64,000 nt of DNA from Rudaea sp. 3F27F6 (GCF_005503555.1 NZ_SCNG01000002.1:806001-870000), one strand, 5' to 3'; counted from the stretch's first letter, positions 18,464 through 26,319 are shown. Made by a program: numbers and translations. The notes: generated by a model not told the origin, from the sequence alone.

Positions 18464-18928
18464 TTAGTGAGAAGGTTTGGACTGGCCCGCGTCGCCGCAA
18501 CGTTTGCGGAATGCGGCAAATTGTTCTGGCTTTAGCTGCGTGGTGCCGTAGCGTTTCACGAGTTCCTCGCAGTCGACGTTCGCCAAGTCTCTATCCAGAG
18601 CAGACTGTTCTATCGATACACTCACGCTATGGAAGACAGAGCCCACACCCCGAATCCCCACCAGCGCTAGCATGCCGACGAGGGAAAGGATGAAAGCCAA
18701 GGCGGTTGCCGTCCAAGCTGCGCGCTGGAAGAGGCGGATGCGTAGTTCGTTCACGACCAGCCGCCCGCGCACCTTCGCGTCCTCGACGTCTACGATCGCT
18801 CGATCTCCGGGTTGAAAATAAAAATCCCCGAACTCTTCATTGAGCCCAAGCCGCTCATGGCTGGCAATCAGGCGACGTCCGAGAAAATCGAGCAGCAGCG
18901 ATGTCAGCGAGTAATTGGCATTCTTCAT
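18464..18928 (-). CDS. Bitopic membrane protein of the ATPase operon, unknown
   Basis: 154 aa from ATG 18928. An N-terminal soluble part (~1-75), one strong membrane helix (about 80-105, AAWTATALAFILSLVGMLALVGI) and a C-terminal domain with two cysteines (VDCEELVKRYG, RKRCGDAG) likely in the periplasm. The longer frame start at 18979 was rejected because it would reach into the hairpin at 18978. It is 21 bp upstream of the 880-aa ATPase gene. The C-terminal E-L-V-x-R-x-G-x(n)-C layout recalls the Cys repeats of the 601-aa neighbour. Confidence 0.62.
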   Translation of the reverse strand: MKNANYSLTSLLLDFLGRRLIASHERLGLNEEFGDFYFQPGDRAIVDVEDAKVRGRLVVNELRIRLFQRAAWTATALAFILSLVGMLALVGIRGVGSVFHSVSVSIEQSALDRDLANVDCEELVKRYGTTQLKPEQFAAFRKRCGDAGQSKPSH

Positions 18929-18977
18929 AACGTTTTCCCCTGTCTCTATCCTTTCTACGACGAGTCCCGGACCTGGC

Positions 18978-19003
18978 AAGGGGGCCCGTTAAAAGGCCCC
19001 CTT
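18978..19003 (-). terminator. Hairpin between the repeat protein and the downstream genes
   Basis: Perfect 9-bp arms AAGGGGGCC and GGCCCCCTT with an 8-nt loop; on the minus strand it lies right after the 601-aa gene and ~50 bp before the next start. The poor T tract suggests partial termination or mRNA processing that lowers downstream expression. Its arms also match the element-wide GGGG-CCC motif. Confidence 0.5.
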
Positions 19004-19006
19004 AAT

Positions 19007-20812
19007 TCAGTGCCCGCCCAGGTGAAGCTTTTCATCCAGACGCCGCGCCGCACAGCTGAACGCGTTGCAGGTTTCGAGGCTCACTGGGGCTTGCGCCACG
19101 GGCGAGCACGTGGAAAGAGTCGCTTTGGCAGAAAAGTGGCGATCAGCGGAAAACACCGCGAGCACCGACCCGTCCGGAAGTGGACCGGACGCCCACCCAC
19201 CGTTGGCGTCAGTCGTCAACGTCGCGTTCACCGCGATGCCCTGCCCCGTGAGCGATACCGTGGCTCCGGACAAAGGCGTGCCGTCCTGGCTCACGACCGC
19301 ACCTTTGATGACGCATTTCTTGCCATCTGACCCGGACGTGGTCACCGTCGTGGTGATTGCTCCGCCGCCTTTCGCCATGACGAAGCCGTTCCGCGTCGCC
19401 GTGATGAGGCGAGCCGCCAGGCAGCGAGAGGCCACGCCCACCGCATCACGCTGGGCGGGCGTCATGTCCACCACCGTCTTGCCGTTGCTCGAATTGATAT
19501 CGAGCAACCGGGCCTCGCACGTCGCACGGTCAATGGACCCCGTCGCGACCGCCACCGGAGACGCGGGAGCTGACTTGGGGGCGGGCGTTCTTGCTACCGG
19601 TTCGGACTGGGTGGCCGGCGCGGCTTTCGGCGCCGACTTCTGTGCCAGGCCATAGCCACGCGCGTCGGCAACGAGCGGAGCGGGAGACAGGCCCAGGCAC
19701 GCGTAGCCAAATTGCGTCCAGTCCTGTTCACGCACCGTGAGTGCTCGCTTCAGTTCGTGGACGCGATTGAGGCTGTCGAGCCCGAGAGCGCACGTCTGCG
19801 CCGTGGCAGTCGGCGGAACCGGAGGCACCACCTCCGCCAGCCCTTCGCTCGATGCGCGCGTTGGCGCCGTCGAGGCCATTGGTTCCGAAATGGGCGCCGC
19901 TTCCGCTGCATTGAATGGAGTCATAGGCGCGCGGCTCGCACTCGCTCCACCAGCCTCTGCCAATTTTTGGCAAGCCGCCTGAAATTTGTTCCATTCCTGG
20001 ATGCCTTCGACCTGGCCACTCGCCTTCAACCGCAATTGGTTGAAAATCGGAAGGCGGGCCGCACACGTCTCCGGCGTTGCTTGCTCTGGAGACGGCGCCG
20101 GTTCCAATGTCGGTTGACGTCGGGCGATGTAGGATCCGTAGTTGCCGTCGAAAGGCAGTCGAGTCAAACCGAGGCAACGGGCAGTGAACGCATGCCATGC
20201 ATTGAGTCGGGCCAAGTCGCTTTTGTCCGGACTCAGGTTTTGCGCCCCTTCGTTGATCGATGGGATTCCTGCCACGCAGGTTTCAGCCGTCACGGCCTGG
20301 GGTGGCCAGGGCGCACCGGGCACCGCAATCGGTGCGCTGCTAACCGGCGATGTCCGAGCCTGTCCCGCATTCGCAGTCGTGCCAGTCGGTCCCGCGGCGG
20401 CGATCGTCGATGCGGGCGCCGGCACCGCTTCCTTCAGATGTTGTTCGACCTGTTCAGTGCTGTTTCTCCCTTCGACCGCGCCCTGCTCCACCAGCCGATG
20501 CCCGTTCCATAGGATGAGCCCGATCGCCACTAGGGCGACCGCGGTCGCGCTGCCCCACCAACGCAGGACAAGCGGCCAACGGATTTGTTTCGACTGCGCC
20601 GCAACTCGTTTGCTGTTTTCTGCGGTCGCCTGTTTGACTCGCTGGACCAGCCGTTCTCCTCGCTGATTGAGATCAACGGCAACGTCGCGCATGTTTCGGA
20701 GCCCTTCAAGGATCTCCGGCGCCGCGACTTTGTCATCAGGATGCTGACCATCGTCCGAAGGTCCCGACAGTTCGTCGAAGTTGAAAAGGTCGTTTTTCTT
20801 GTCGGTGTTCAC
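19007..20812 (-). CDS. Bitopic protein with four Cys-bounded repeats and a carboxypeptidase-regulatory-like end
   Basis: 601 aa. An acidic cytoplasmic N-terminus (~80 aa), one membrane helix (about 83-103), then a long Ala/Pro-rich periplasmic part. Four ~45-residue units start with T-C-x(3)-L/I-x(3)-N and end with a C-L/Q-x-L-type cysteine (TCVAGIPSIN...ARCLGL, TCAARLPIFN...AACQKL, TCALGLDSLN...YACLGL, TCEARLLDIN...SRCLAA). The C-terminus has a CarboxypepD_reg-like fold (IKGAVVSQDGTPLSGATVSL). It may span the periplasm as part of an envelope complex with the ATPase; no named family recognised. Confidence 0.68.
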   Translation of the reverse strand: MNTDKKNDLFNFDELSGPSDDGQHPDDKVAAPEILEGLRNMRDVAVDLNQRGERLVQRVKQATAENSKRVAAQSKQIRWPLVLRWWGSATAVALVAIGLILWNGHRLVEQGAVEGRNSTEQVEQHLKEAVPAPASTIAAAGPTGTTANAGQARTSPVSSAPIAVPGAPWPPQAVTAETCVAGIPSINEGAQNLSPDKSDLARLNAWHAFTARCLGLTRLPFDGNYGSYIARRQPTLEPAPSPEQATPETCAARLPIFNQLRLKASGQVEGIQEWNKFQAACQKLAEAGGASASRAPMTPFNAAEAAPISEPMASTAPTRASSEGLAEVVPPVPPTATAQTCALGLDSLNRVHELKRALTVREQDWTQFGYACLGLSPAPLVADARGYGLAQKSAPKAAPATQSEPVARTPAPKSAPASPVAVATGSIDRATCEARLLDINSSNGKTVVDMTPAQRDAVGVASRCLAARLITATRNGFVMAKGGGAITTTVTTSGSDGKKCVIKGAVVSQDGTPLSGATVSLTGQGIAVNATLTTDANGGWASGPLPDGSVLAVFSADRHFSAKATLSTCSPVAQAPVSLETCNAFSCAARRLDEKLHLGGH

Positions 20813-20842
20813 TGCCTATCTCCCCAATTATTGTTCAGTGCT

Positions 20843-21070
20843 TCAGACGTCGTTTCGTTCGCGGATGGCTTCCACCGCTCCGACCACCATCGACGGAAGC
20901 GTGAGGAGGCCAACCACGGCCATGACGCCGGCAGCGATCAGACCCGGCACCCCGAACTGCGGCCCGAGCGCGACGAAAGCGATGACGACAACGATGCCGC
21001 CGAGTTGATCCATGACCGACCCGCGAAAGCGGTCGTGGGCTTCCAGCATTTCATTCAAGAGGCGATACAT
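20843..21070 (-). CDS. Small two-helix membrane protein of the ATPase operon
   Basis: 75 aa with hydrophobic segments at about 24-42 and 44-64 (GGIVVVIAFVALG, GLIAAGVMAVVGLLTLP). ATG 21070 is 18 bp after the stop of the RHH gene and followed by the 601-aa gene 30 bp later, so it belongs to the operon. Size and topology resemble small conjugation inner-membrane proteins; no family assigned. Confidence 0.58.
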   Translation of the reverse strand: MYRLLNEMLEAHDRFRGSVMDQLGGIVVVIAFVALGPQFGVPGLIAAGVMAVVGLLTLPSMVVGAVEAIRERNDV

Positions 21071-21088
21071 ACCGTTCTCCGTAAACTG

Positions 21089-21508
21089 TCAGATGGTTTC
21101 GGGGCGTGACTTTTTGGTCAGCCAGTCGTCTTTGCCTTGTTGGCTGCTCGGCTGCTTTGGCGTATCGGTGGCGGCGACGCGCTCCACCTGGTCGCCGGTG
21201 AGAGCGGCCCTTAGGACGGCGAGCACTTGCTGCAATTCTTTTTTTTGCTCTGTGCGTGCGAGTGCCGTTTCCTCGCGCACTACTTCCAACATCTCTTGGA
21301 TGGCGAGTTCGAATCTGCCGGCGTATCGGTCGAACGCTGCCTCAGCTACTTCAGCCGCGATGACACCAGTGTCGAGTCGGTTCGTCAGGGTCTGGCGCAG
21401 AAACTCGGCGGCGGACAGACGCCGGCTCTTGGCCTCTGTCCTTACCGCAGCGACCAGCTCGGTGTCGGCCCACACGACGAGCTGGCTCTTTGCTGTTTTC
21501 GTTCGCAT
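21089..21508 (-). CDS. Ribbon-helix-helix protein with C-terminal DWLxxKSRP motif
   Basis: 139 aa. The N-terminus fits an RHH fold (a short strand QLVVWADTELVAAVRTEAK, then RRLSAAEFLRQTLTNRL), followed by a long charged helix likely to form a coiled coil. The protein ends with K-D-D-W-L-T-K-K-S-R-P-E-T-I (motif at 128-136), the same motif repeated in the tails of the proteins at 15306 and 32277. It is the first gene of the ATPase operon and faces the candidate oriT, so an oriT-binding accessory/regulator role is likely (inference). Confidence 0.72.
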   Translation of the reverse strand: MRTKTAKSQLVVWADTELVAAVRTEAKSRRLSAAEFLRQTLTNRLDTGVIAAEVAEAAFDRYAGRFELAIQEMLEVVREETALARTEQKKELQQVLAVLRAALTGDQVERVAATDTPKQPSSQQGKDDWLTKKSRPETI

Positions 21509-21941
21509 CGTTCCTTCTCTTCGCAGGCTTCTAATTCCACGGTAATCAAGATCGGCGACCTGGCAAGTGCACGAGGCGAATTTGGCTCTGCCAAAGGCTT
21601 TCAGGCGATTTTGTTTCTATTTTTGGTGACAGCTCGCGTCGGCTCTTGCACCGGCTCGAAGCCTTGTGCTGGCTCGCTATTGACGTTGTTTTAGGGCAAA
21701 GCCCTGCACACCTCGGGTGCGAGAGGTGTGTTGCTACTCGGCGGCCAAGTCATACAAGCTCAAACCGACGAGTCAGCCATCCCAACGCATGCCACGGGAG
21801 CCACATTCGTTTCTTTTGCGGGCTCCGGGTGGTGCGGGAAAAGCGGTGACTCATGCACTTTGGCGACCTCACGCTCTTGCCAGGTCGCGCTTCTGTTCCA
21901 TAGTGAGAGTTAGCTCTATTTCACTTGAAGAGGTGCTCGAA
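21509..21941. other. Non-coding region between divergent RHH genes
   Basis: 433 bp between two divergent RHH-type genes. It holds the candidate oriT (21691-21735) and a run of GGCTC-containing short repeats at ~21630-21680. No convincing coding frame; the divergent promoters must lie here but no clear -35/-10 pair stands out. Confidence 0.5.
21691..21735. other. Candidate oriT
   Basis: Inverted repeat CACACCTC (21707-21714) / GAGGTGTG (21723-21730) with an 8-nt loop, directly preceded by the smaller dyad GGGC-AAA-GCCC (21694-21704). It lies in the non-coding gap beside an RHH gene that heads the transfer region, the usual layout of oriT. The nic position cannot be read off. Confidence 0.5.
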
Positions 21942-22229
21942 GTGGCAAGCTCTGTTCGCAATCGAAGGCACGTGTGGCGGCAGGTTCACAAAGACACACG
22001 GGCTCGCTTGGATGTTTCTTTGCCTCGGGCTTTGCTCGATGCTGTTCACAAGGCCGCCGCGACTTCGAAGATGAGCACGGCCGGTTTCGTTGCCGCTTCG
22101 CTTCACGCTGCTCTGCCCGAAGCCAACCGAACGGCCTCACGTATGCACGAGGTCGAAGCGCTGTATGCCGTCCGCTTCCTCCATCGTCCCGCGCGCTCCG
22201 GGATCTTCAAGCGCACCAAGTCGACTTGA
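21942..22229 (+). CDS. Small RHH-like DNA-binding protein
   Basis: About 95 aa from GTG 21942, chosen because GAAGAGG lies nine bases upstream; the frame is open back to 21717 but that would cover the candidate oriT. The core RARLDVSLPRALLDAVHKAAATSKMSTAGFVAASLHAAL is like an RHH/CopG domain. It is divergent from the RHH gene at 21508 across the candidate oriT, so it may bind there. Basic C-terminus (HRPARSGIFKRTKST). Confidence 0.5.
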   Translation: MASSVRNRRHVWRQVHKDTRARLDVSLPRALLDAVHKAAATSKMSTAGFVAASLHAALPEANRTASRMHEVEALYAVRFLHRPARSGIFKRTKST

Positions 22230-22332
22230 GGAAACCTTGGTCATGCGCGCTCAAGCCGAACCCGTTTTTCAACCCTGGCAAACCGTGGACCCGATCGAGG
22301 GTCAGCTCTGGGGGACATCATGGGCCGCCGGG

Positions 22333-22434
22333 AAGAGGCTGCCGGTAGACGCGTTACGTCACCGGCAGGCATCCGCACACCATGAGTGAGGGCCCCTCTT
22401 ATTCCGCGGACAAGAGGCTGCCGGTAGACGCGTT
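22333..22434. repeat. Two 23-bp direct repeats, 79 bp apart (third partial copy at 22951)
   Basis: Identical copies at 22333-22355 and 22412-22434 beginning AAGAGGCTGCCGG and ending ACGCGTT; a third copy matches 19 of 20 bases at 22951-22970. The second and third copies encode RLPVD in the frame of the 22382 gene; the first is upstream of it. Near the ParA cluster they could be partition or regulatory sites. Confidence 0.5.
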
Positions 22435-23110
22435 CTGTTCGGTCGTGTCGAAAATTCGGCAAGCCAAACCGACCCAGATCCGCGGGGCGATGCTCAAAGC
22501 GGTCATGCGTCCTGGTGCAAAGTGCTGGCTGTGCGGGCAACCCGCTGTGATGGCAGAGCCCGTGATTCCCGAACGCGCCGGGGGTGCGGTCGTGATACAG
22601 AACATGGTCCCGGTTTGCGCGGCATGCCGGCGGGAACGGGGGGCCAGGGACGCGTTGGAATGGGCCGAAGAAAAACGCCGGCGCCTGTCCGTCGCGCAGC
22701 TCCAGTATCGCGATGAGGCCCTCGCGTTCGCTAGTCAGCATCCCGTTCTGAAAAAGTATACCCGCTCGATGGAGGTGTGCCGGGAGCACCTGTCGCAGAC
22801 CCGGTGGACCCATGCTCGCGTGCCCGTGGTGTTCGCTCTGGGGTCAGCCGATGTGTTCGTGGCCTGCGCAGTGCCGGCCTCCGCTTACTCGGTCGCTCTG
22901 TTGCTTTCGGCCCGGCAAGCCGGAGGCGAAGTGCTCACGGATGGCGTGATGAGGCTGCCGGTAGACACGTGGGAAAGCTGGGCGCGGGAATGGATTGAGC
23001 ACCACGCGGTCTTCAATCGAGTGCGCGTCCCGGGCGATGCGCCCGGGGATCCCGAATGGTCAAAAGTATACGGCGGCATCGCGGCGACGCGTGCCGCCAA
23101 AGCGGCTTAG
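22382..23110 (+). CDS. Zinc-finger protein with degenerate HNH-like core
   Basis: 242 aa. C48-x2-C51 and C79-x2-C82 frame an HNH-like segment (CWLCGQ ... EPVIPERAGG ... IQNMVPVCAACRRERG). The Asn74 and second Cys pair fit, but the usual D/E-H pair before VIP is Glu59-Pro60, so catalysis is doubtful. A zinc-binding structural or DNA-binding role is more likely. The peptide RLPVD occurs twice (12-16 and again near residue 190) because a DNA repeat lies in the gene. A later start (Met37) is possible, since the GGGCCCC motif at 22389 is usually intergenic here. It converges with the RHH/ParA genes, overlapping by 4 bp. Confidence 0.6.
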   Translation: MSEGPSYSADKRLPVDAFCSVVSKIRQAKPTQIRGAMLKAVMRPGAKCWLCGQPAVMAEPVIPERAGGAVVIQNMVPVCAACRRERGARDALEWAEEKRRRLSVAQLQYRDEALAFASQHPVLKKYTRSMEVCREHLSQTRWTHARVPVVFALGSADVFVACAVPASAYSVALLLSARQAGGEVLTDGVMRLPVDTWESWAREWIEHHAVFNRVRVPGDAPGDPEWSKVYGGIAATRAAKAA

Positions 23111-23622
23111 CGGCGTTTCTTCGCCGCCGGCTTGGCCGGTTTGCGGGGCGACTCGGGCTGCTCGCGGTCATCCCGGTTGACTACCAGGGTCTGCTTCCGA
23201 CGTTTCAGCTCTTGGAGCGCCCAAGCCACCAGCGCCGACACCGCGGCGGTGTAGAGCCGGCCGTTGGTGGCTTCGATGAGTTTTGAGCGGACCGATTCAG
23301 GCATGCTCACGCGCACGCGGTTCTCGCGCGAGACGAAGGTCTTCATCTCCACCCGCCCCGCTCCGGCGACGAGCTTGAATGCAAAATCGCGTGCCCCGGC
23401 CGGCCGGCCGCGAGGCCGCTTGCGTGCTGCTTTGGCCGCGGCACGAAGGGTCTTCACTTGAACGTCGAGCCACGAAGCACCCTTGCCAATCTTCTTGGGT
23501 GCCCCCTTGGAAACGACACGAGCCGCCTTCTTCGGGGCGGCTCTGGCGGGCTTGCGCACGATCGCTTTGGGCGCCGGCTTGGCACGTGCCTTGGGTTTTC
23601 TAGTGGCGCTTTTGGTGACCAA
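23107..23622 (-). CDS. Lysine/alanine-rich protein with RHH-like end, ParA partner
   Basis: 171 aa. The first ~75 residues are histone-like (many K, A, P, R). Residues ~98-145 (SRENRVRVSMPESVRSKLIEATNGRLYTAAVSALVAWALQEL) resemble an RHH domain, and the end is again basic. It overlaps the 3' end of parA by 16 bp on the same strand, the position of a centromere-binding partner. By family habit such proteins bind the partition site and stimulate ParA; no ParB (KorB) domain is seen. Confidence 0.62.
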   Translation of the reverse strand: MVTKSATRKPKARAKPAPKAIVRKPARAAPKKAARVVSKGAPKKIGKGASWLDVQVKTLRAAAKAARKRPRGRPAGARDFAFKLVAGAGRVEMKTFVSRENRVRVSMPESVRSKLIEATNGRLYTAAVSALVAWALQELKRRKQTLVVNRDDREQPESPRKPAKPAAKKRR

Positions 23623-24214
23623 CTCGACCTCCGTCTGATAGCACGTGCTTCACCAGTGCGTCGATTTCAGCACGGGCCTCATCGGCCTTGAGCAGATGCG
23701 CGTCCTCATCATATACCGACGTTCCCCGACTGAAAGCGGTGGGGAACACCGCGCGGTCTCGGACCACCTGGACATCGCCCAGCGCCTGCAGCGCCGCGCG
23801 GTGCCCTGACAGATCCGGACGCCAGCGGTTGGCGACCACCAGGCAACGCTTGCGCTCTTGCGCCAATCGCTGTCGACCCAGAATGACCGACGTCAGGCTC
23901 ACGGCGTCTGCGGTCGCCGGCATGATAACGAGCGGCGCGGGCAAGGGCACGGTGCGTGGACCCGTCGCATGGTCGTAGATAATCCAATCATAATCTTCGG
24001 TGTTCGAAGGCGTGCCGCGTGCCACGCGGAAACGAATGGTTCGGCCCAATTCGGTCCCGACCGAGTGCCACAGCTCGGAGCCGCCCTGCGGGTCCGAATC
24101 CACGAGCACAACCTTCAAGCCGTGCTTGGCGAGCCCCGCGGCGAGGTTCACAGAAAGCGTGGTCTTGCCCGCTCCACCGCGCCCGGAAGACCACACGCTC
24201 ACCCGGCGCGTCAT
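23600..24214 (-). CDS. parA: ParA-family partition ATPase
   Basis: 204 aa, the size of short ParA proteins without an N-terminal HTH. The deviant Walker A is GRGGAGKTT at 11-19 (the usual signature Lys is Arg12; catalytic Lys17 kept), followed by VVLVDSDPQGG and a YDWIIYDHATGP Walker B region. It should segregate or position the element while extrachromosomal. Its start overlaps the ankyrin gene stop by 4 bp and its end overlaps the basic RHH gene, giving a three-gene operon from the promoter at 24739-24767. Confidence 0.88.
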   Translation of the reverse strand: MTRRVSVWSSGRGGAGKTTLSVNLAAGLAKHGLKVVLVDSDPQGGSELWHSVGTELGRTIRFRVARGTPSNTEDYDWIIYDHATGPRTVPLPAPLVIMPATADAVSLTSVILGRQRLAQERKRCLVVANRWRPDLSGHRAALQALGDVQVVRDRAVFPTAFSRGTSVYDEDAHLLKADEARAEIDALVKHVLSDGGRVGHQKRH

Positions 24215-24693
24215 GCGGCAACCCTCGCCACGAGCCGGCCGTGCCCGCTGCCAACCCGCCGGTTACGTCCTTCTGCGATCTCGAAGTCCTCCTGCCAAGC
24301 CCCGCTTTCGGCGTAGGCAAGCATCACGTTCCGCAGCGCCCCCGGCGCAAAGCCCTCTCCCCATGCCGCAGGCATGGCGCCCTGGAAGTCTCGCGCCCGC
24401 GGGTTGGCGCCGGCGGCGAGCAACTGCTCGCAAATCCGCTCTTCTCGGGCCGTCTCTTTGAACAGCGTCCGGCGGTGGGCGTAGCGGCGCACGCACAGGT
24501 GGAGCGGGGTCAGCCCGAAGAAGGAAACGGCGTTCGGATTTTCGCCTGCGGCGAGCATCGATCGCACGGCGGTTTCGTCGCCATCGAGGACGGCCAGGTG
24601 AAGCCGCGTCGGCGCCCGCCCTTCGCTAGCCGGTCGATCGCCTTCCGGCCAGAGGCCGGTGTGAGGATTACTTGTCGCCGAGTCGGGGGTCAT
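24211..24693 (-). CDS. Ankyrin-repeat protein heading the parA operon
   Basis: 160 aa with two to three ankyrin repeats (TRLHLAVLDGDETAVRSMLAAGENPNAVSFFGLTPLHLCVRR... and EQLLAAGANPRARDFQGAMPAAWG). Soluble, no signal peptide. Overlaps the parA start by 4 bp. Ankyrin proteins head three transcription units of the element, all with the same promoter type. The partner protein is unknown. Confidence 0.78.
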   Translation of the reverse strand: MTPDSATSNPHTGLWPEGDRPASEGRAPTRLHLAVLDGDETAVRSMLAAGENPNAVSFFGLTPLHLCVRRYAHRRTLFKETAREERICEQLLAAGANPRARDFQGAMPAAWGEGFAPGALRNVMLAYAESGAWQEDFEIAEGRNRRVGSGHGRLVARVAA

Positions 24694-24718
24694 AGCGGCT
24701 ACTCAGTGAAGGGTTAAT

Positions 24719-24788
24719 GGGCCCCTCTTAATGCGTTACAGTTAATCCCCCAAAGCATGGTTGTCAAGTATTTGCAGGGGCCCCTATT
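24719..24788 (-). promoter_or_regulatory. TTGACAACC-type promoter with two flanking GGGGCCC motifs
   Basis: Minus strand: -35 TTGACA (24762-24767), 17-bp spacer, -10 TAACTG (24739-24744). One TTAAGAGGGGCCC motif (24719-24732) lies downstream of -10 and another AATAGGGGCCCC (24777-24788) just upstream of -35. It drives the ankyrin-ParA-RHH operon; the second motif also faces the divergent lipoprotein gene. Confidence 0.7.
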
Positions 24789-24846
24789 GCCAGGTCCATG
24801 AAACGCCCTTACAAAATGAGAAGCAGCACCACAAAGGAAGAGCGTC

Positions 24847-25188
24847 ATGCGTCAATGCCTTGTCATCCTCATCTTCGCCCTGGCCGCTTGCAGCCAGAGT
24901 CAGGCGCCCGTTCCCGTTGACAATCCACCGGTTTCTGCTCAGGCCGCGACCGCGGCGTTGTCCGATGCGCTGAGCCAGCGCGCTGCATCCGTGGTTCGTG
25001 CCGACGGGAAGCGGCCGGCGCCTGTGCGCGTGGAGCACGTGGAGCTTTCCGGATGCCAAGCCGGTGCCCAGCTCGTCTGCAAAGTCGAGTTCGACGCTGG
25101 CGACCACTGGTCGACGCGGGTGGCCTTCTGGCAAACGCCGAACCCCAAACATCCCTGGCGCGCCATCATCGTCGGAGATAAGCCATGA
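24847..25188 (+). CDS. Small lipoprotein next to prepilin
   Basis: 113 aa. Signal sequence with lipobox (LAAC, Cys15). The mature part has two cysteines that may pair (LSGCQAG, QLVCKVEF). AAAGGAAGAGCG precedes the ATG. The stop overlaps the prepilin start by 4 bp, so the pair is coupled. A role in pilus assembly or subunit stabilisation is possible from context; no named family recognised. Confidence 0.65.
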   Translation: MRQCLVILIFALAACSQSQAPVPVDNPPVSAQAATAALSDALSQRAASVVRADGKRPAPVRVEHVELSGCQAGAQLVCKVEFDAGDHWSTRVAFWQTPNPKHPWRAIIVGDKP

Positions 25189-25841
25189 ACACGAACGTCC
25201 GCGGCTTCACCCTGGTCGAAATCGTGCTTACGCTGGGCGTCATCGCGGTGCTCGGTATTGCCGCCTTCATCGTATACCCGATGGTGAACGACGCGCGCCA
25301 GGGCAAAATCGACCGGGAGTTCTTGATGGCCGCAAGCACGAACATCATCAGTGCCTTTCAAGGATCTCATCAGTTCGGGCCCAACCACGACACCGACGAT
25401 TCCTTCTTGTCCGACCTTCAATACGGCGGTCAGCTCGCGTGGGCGTTGCCGGGCCAGCTGTGCCACCCGTGGTCCGACACTTCCAAAGTGCCTTACCTGT
25501 GCAACGACGCGTTCGGCCATCCGTTCTATTGGTCGACGATGTCGCTGGGCAACCCGGATGGCACGCTCAATCCTTTCCAGCTCCAAGCGACCTTTTCCGA
25601 CTTGTCGGCGACGCAATGTATCCAGCTTCTTCAGAACGGCGTTCATGCATTTGGCGCGCAGCAAATCGAGATCGTGCGCTCGGGTGAGCAAACGGTATGC
25701 GTCCAGCCTTTCACGGATCCTTCGAAATTGGTGGCCGCCTGCACGAGCAGCGACTTCGTCGACCAAATCCAAATCGAGTGGGACCCCTGGGGGCGCCCCT
25801 ATTGGATGAGCCCCGAATACGGCTGGTGCCAGGAACCTTAA
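25185..25841 (+). CDS. Type IV prepilin (short leader)
   Basis: 218 aa. Leader MNTNVRG, then the processing site G7-F8 with Glu at +5 (FTLVEIVLTLGVIAVLGIAAFIVYP), a classic type III signal followed by the N-terminal pilin helix. The C-terminal part has several cysteines (QLCHPW, YLCNDA, TQCIQL, TVCVQP, VAACTS, YGWCQEP). Similar in size to conjugative or major type IVb-like pilins. No prepilin peptidase, pilus ATPase or secretin is encoded in the window, so assembly would need host or distal genes. Confidence 0.85.
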   Translation: MNTNVRGFTLVEIVLTLGVIAVLGIAAFIVYPMVNDARQGKIDREFLMAASTNIISAFQGSHQFGPNHDTDDSFLSDLQYGGQLAWALPGQLCHPWSDTSKVPYLCNDAFGHPFYWSTMSLGNPDGTLNPFQLQATFSDLSATQCIQLLQNGVHAFGAQQIEIVRSGEQTVCVQPFTDPSKLVAACTSSDFVDQIQIEWDPWGRPYWMSPEYGWCQEP

Positions 25842-25863
25842 CTCTTAACCCTCGGAGGAAGCA

Positions 25864-26271
25864 ATGAAAAGCGAAGCGAGAACATTCAACGTCAAATCGG
25901 TCGGCACGGACTTTCTCCAGATTTCCTCCAGCGACCTTTTATTCGCCTTCGAACAACTCGAACGTGGTGGTTTGCCGGTGCGCGTCGTGTTCTCTCAGGC
26001 CACCGAGGATTCGGCTTTTCGTCCAAGCTCGCCCTTGTCCAAAGGATTGGTCGCCGCCCTGCGGTCGGATCCATCGCTGGCAAACAAACGGCGCAGGAAA
26101 GAACTCGTTGCGCTGGTGAATCGCGACGCCGGCCCCTTCACAAAGGGCCAGGTAACAGTTCGCCTTAACAGGCTAAAGGTCACAGCAAAGGGCGAGCAGC
26201 ATCTGTTCGGTGATCCAGTCAAACACCGAACACCAGCGCCTCCAGGTCTCCTCTTGGGCGGCGTGGTTTAA
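25864..26271 (+). CDS. Hypothetical protein downstream of prepilin
   Basis: 135 aa, soluble. CTCGGAGGAAGC gives a strong Shine-Dalgarno 22 bp after the prepilin stop, so it is in the same unit. The middle contains a basic KRRRKELVALVNRDAG stretch. No family recognised. Confidence 0.55.
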   Translation: MKSEARTFNVKSVGTDFLQISSSDLLFAFEQLERGGLPVRVVFSQATEDSAFRPSSPLSKGLVAALRSDPSLANKRRRKELVALVNRDAGPFTKGQVTVRLNRLKVTAKGEQHLFGDPVKHRTPAPPGLLLGGVV

Positions 26272-26319
26272 GGCAGCTGGTTTGAAATTTTTGAAGGGCG
26301 CAAAGGGATCGTCGACGTC

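Noticed and set aside
22382-23110. Active HNH endonuclease
   Set aside because: The histidine of the first HNH element is replaced by proline (E59-P60), so only the zinc-binding frame is supported.
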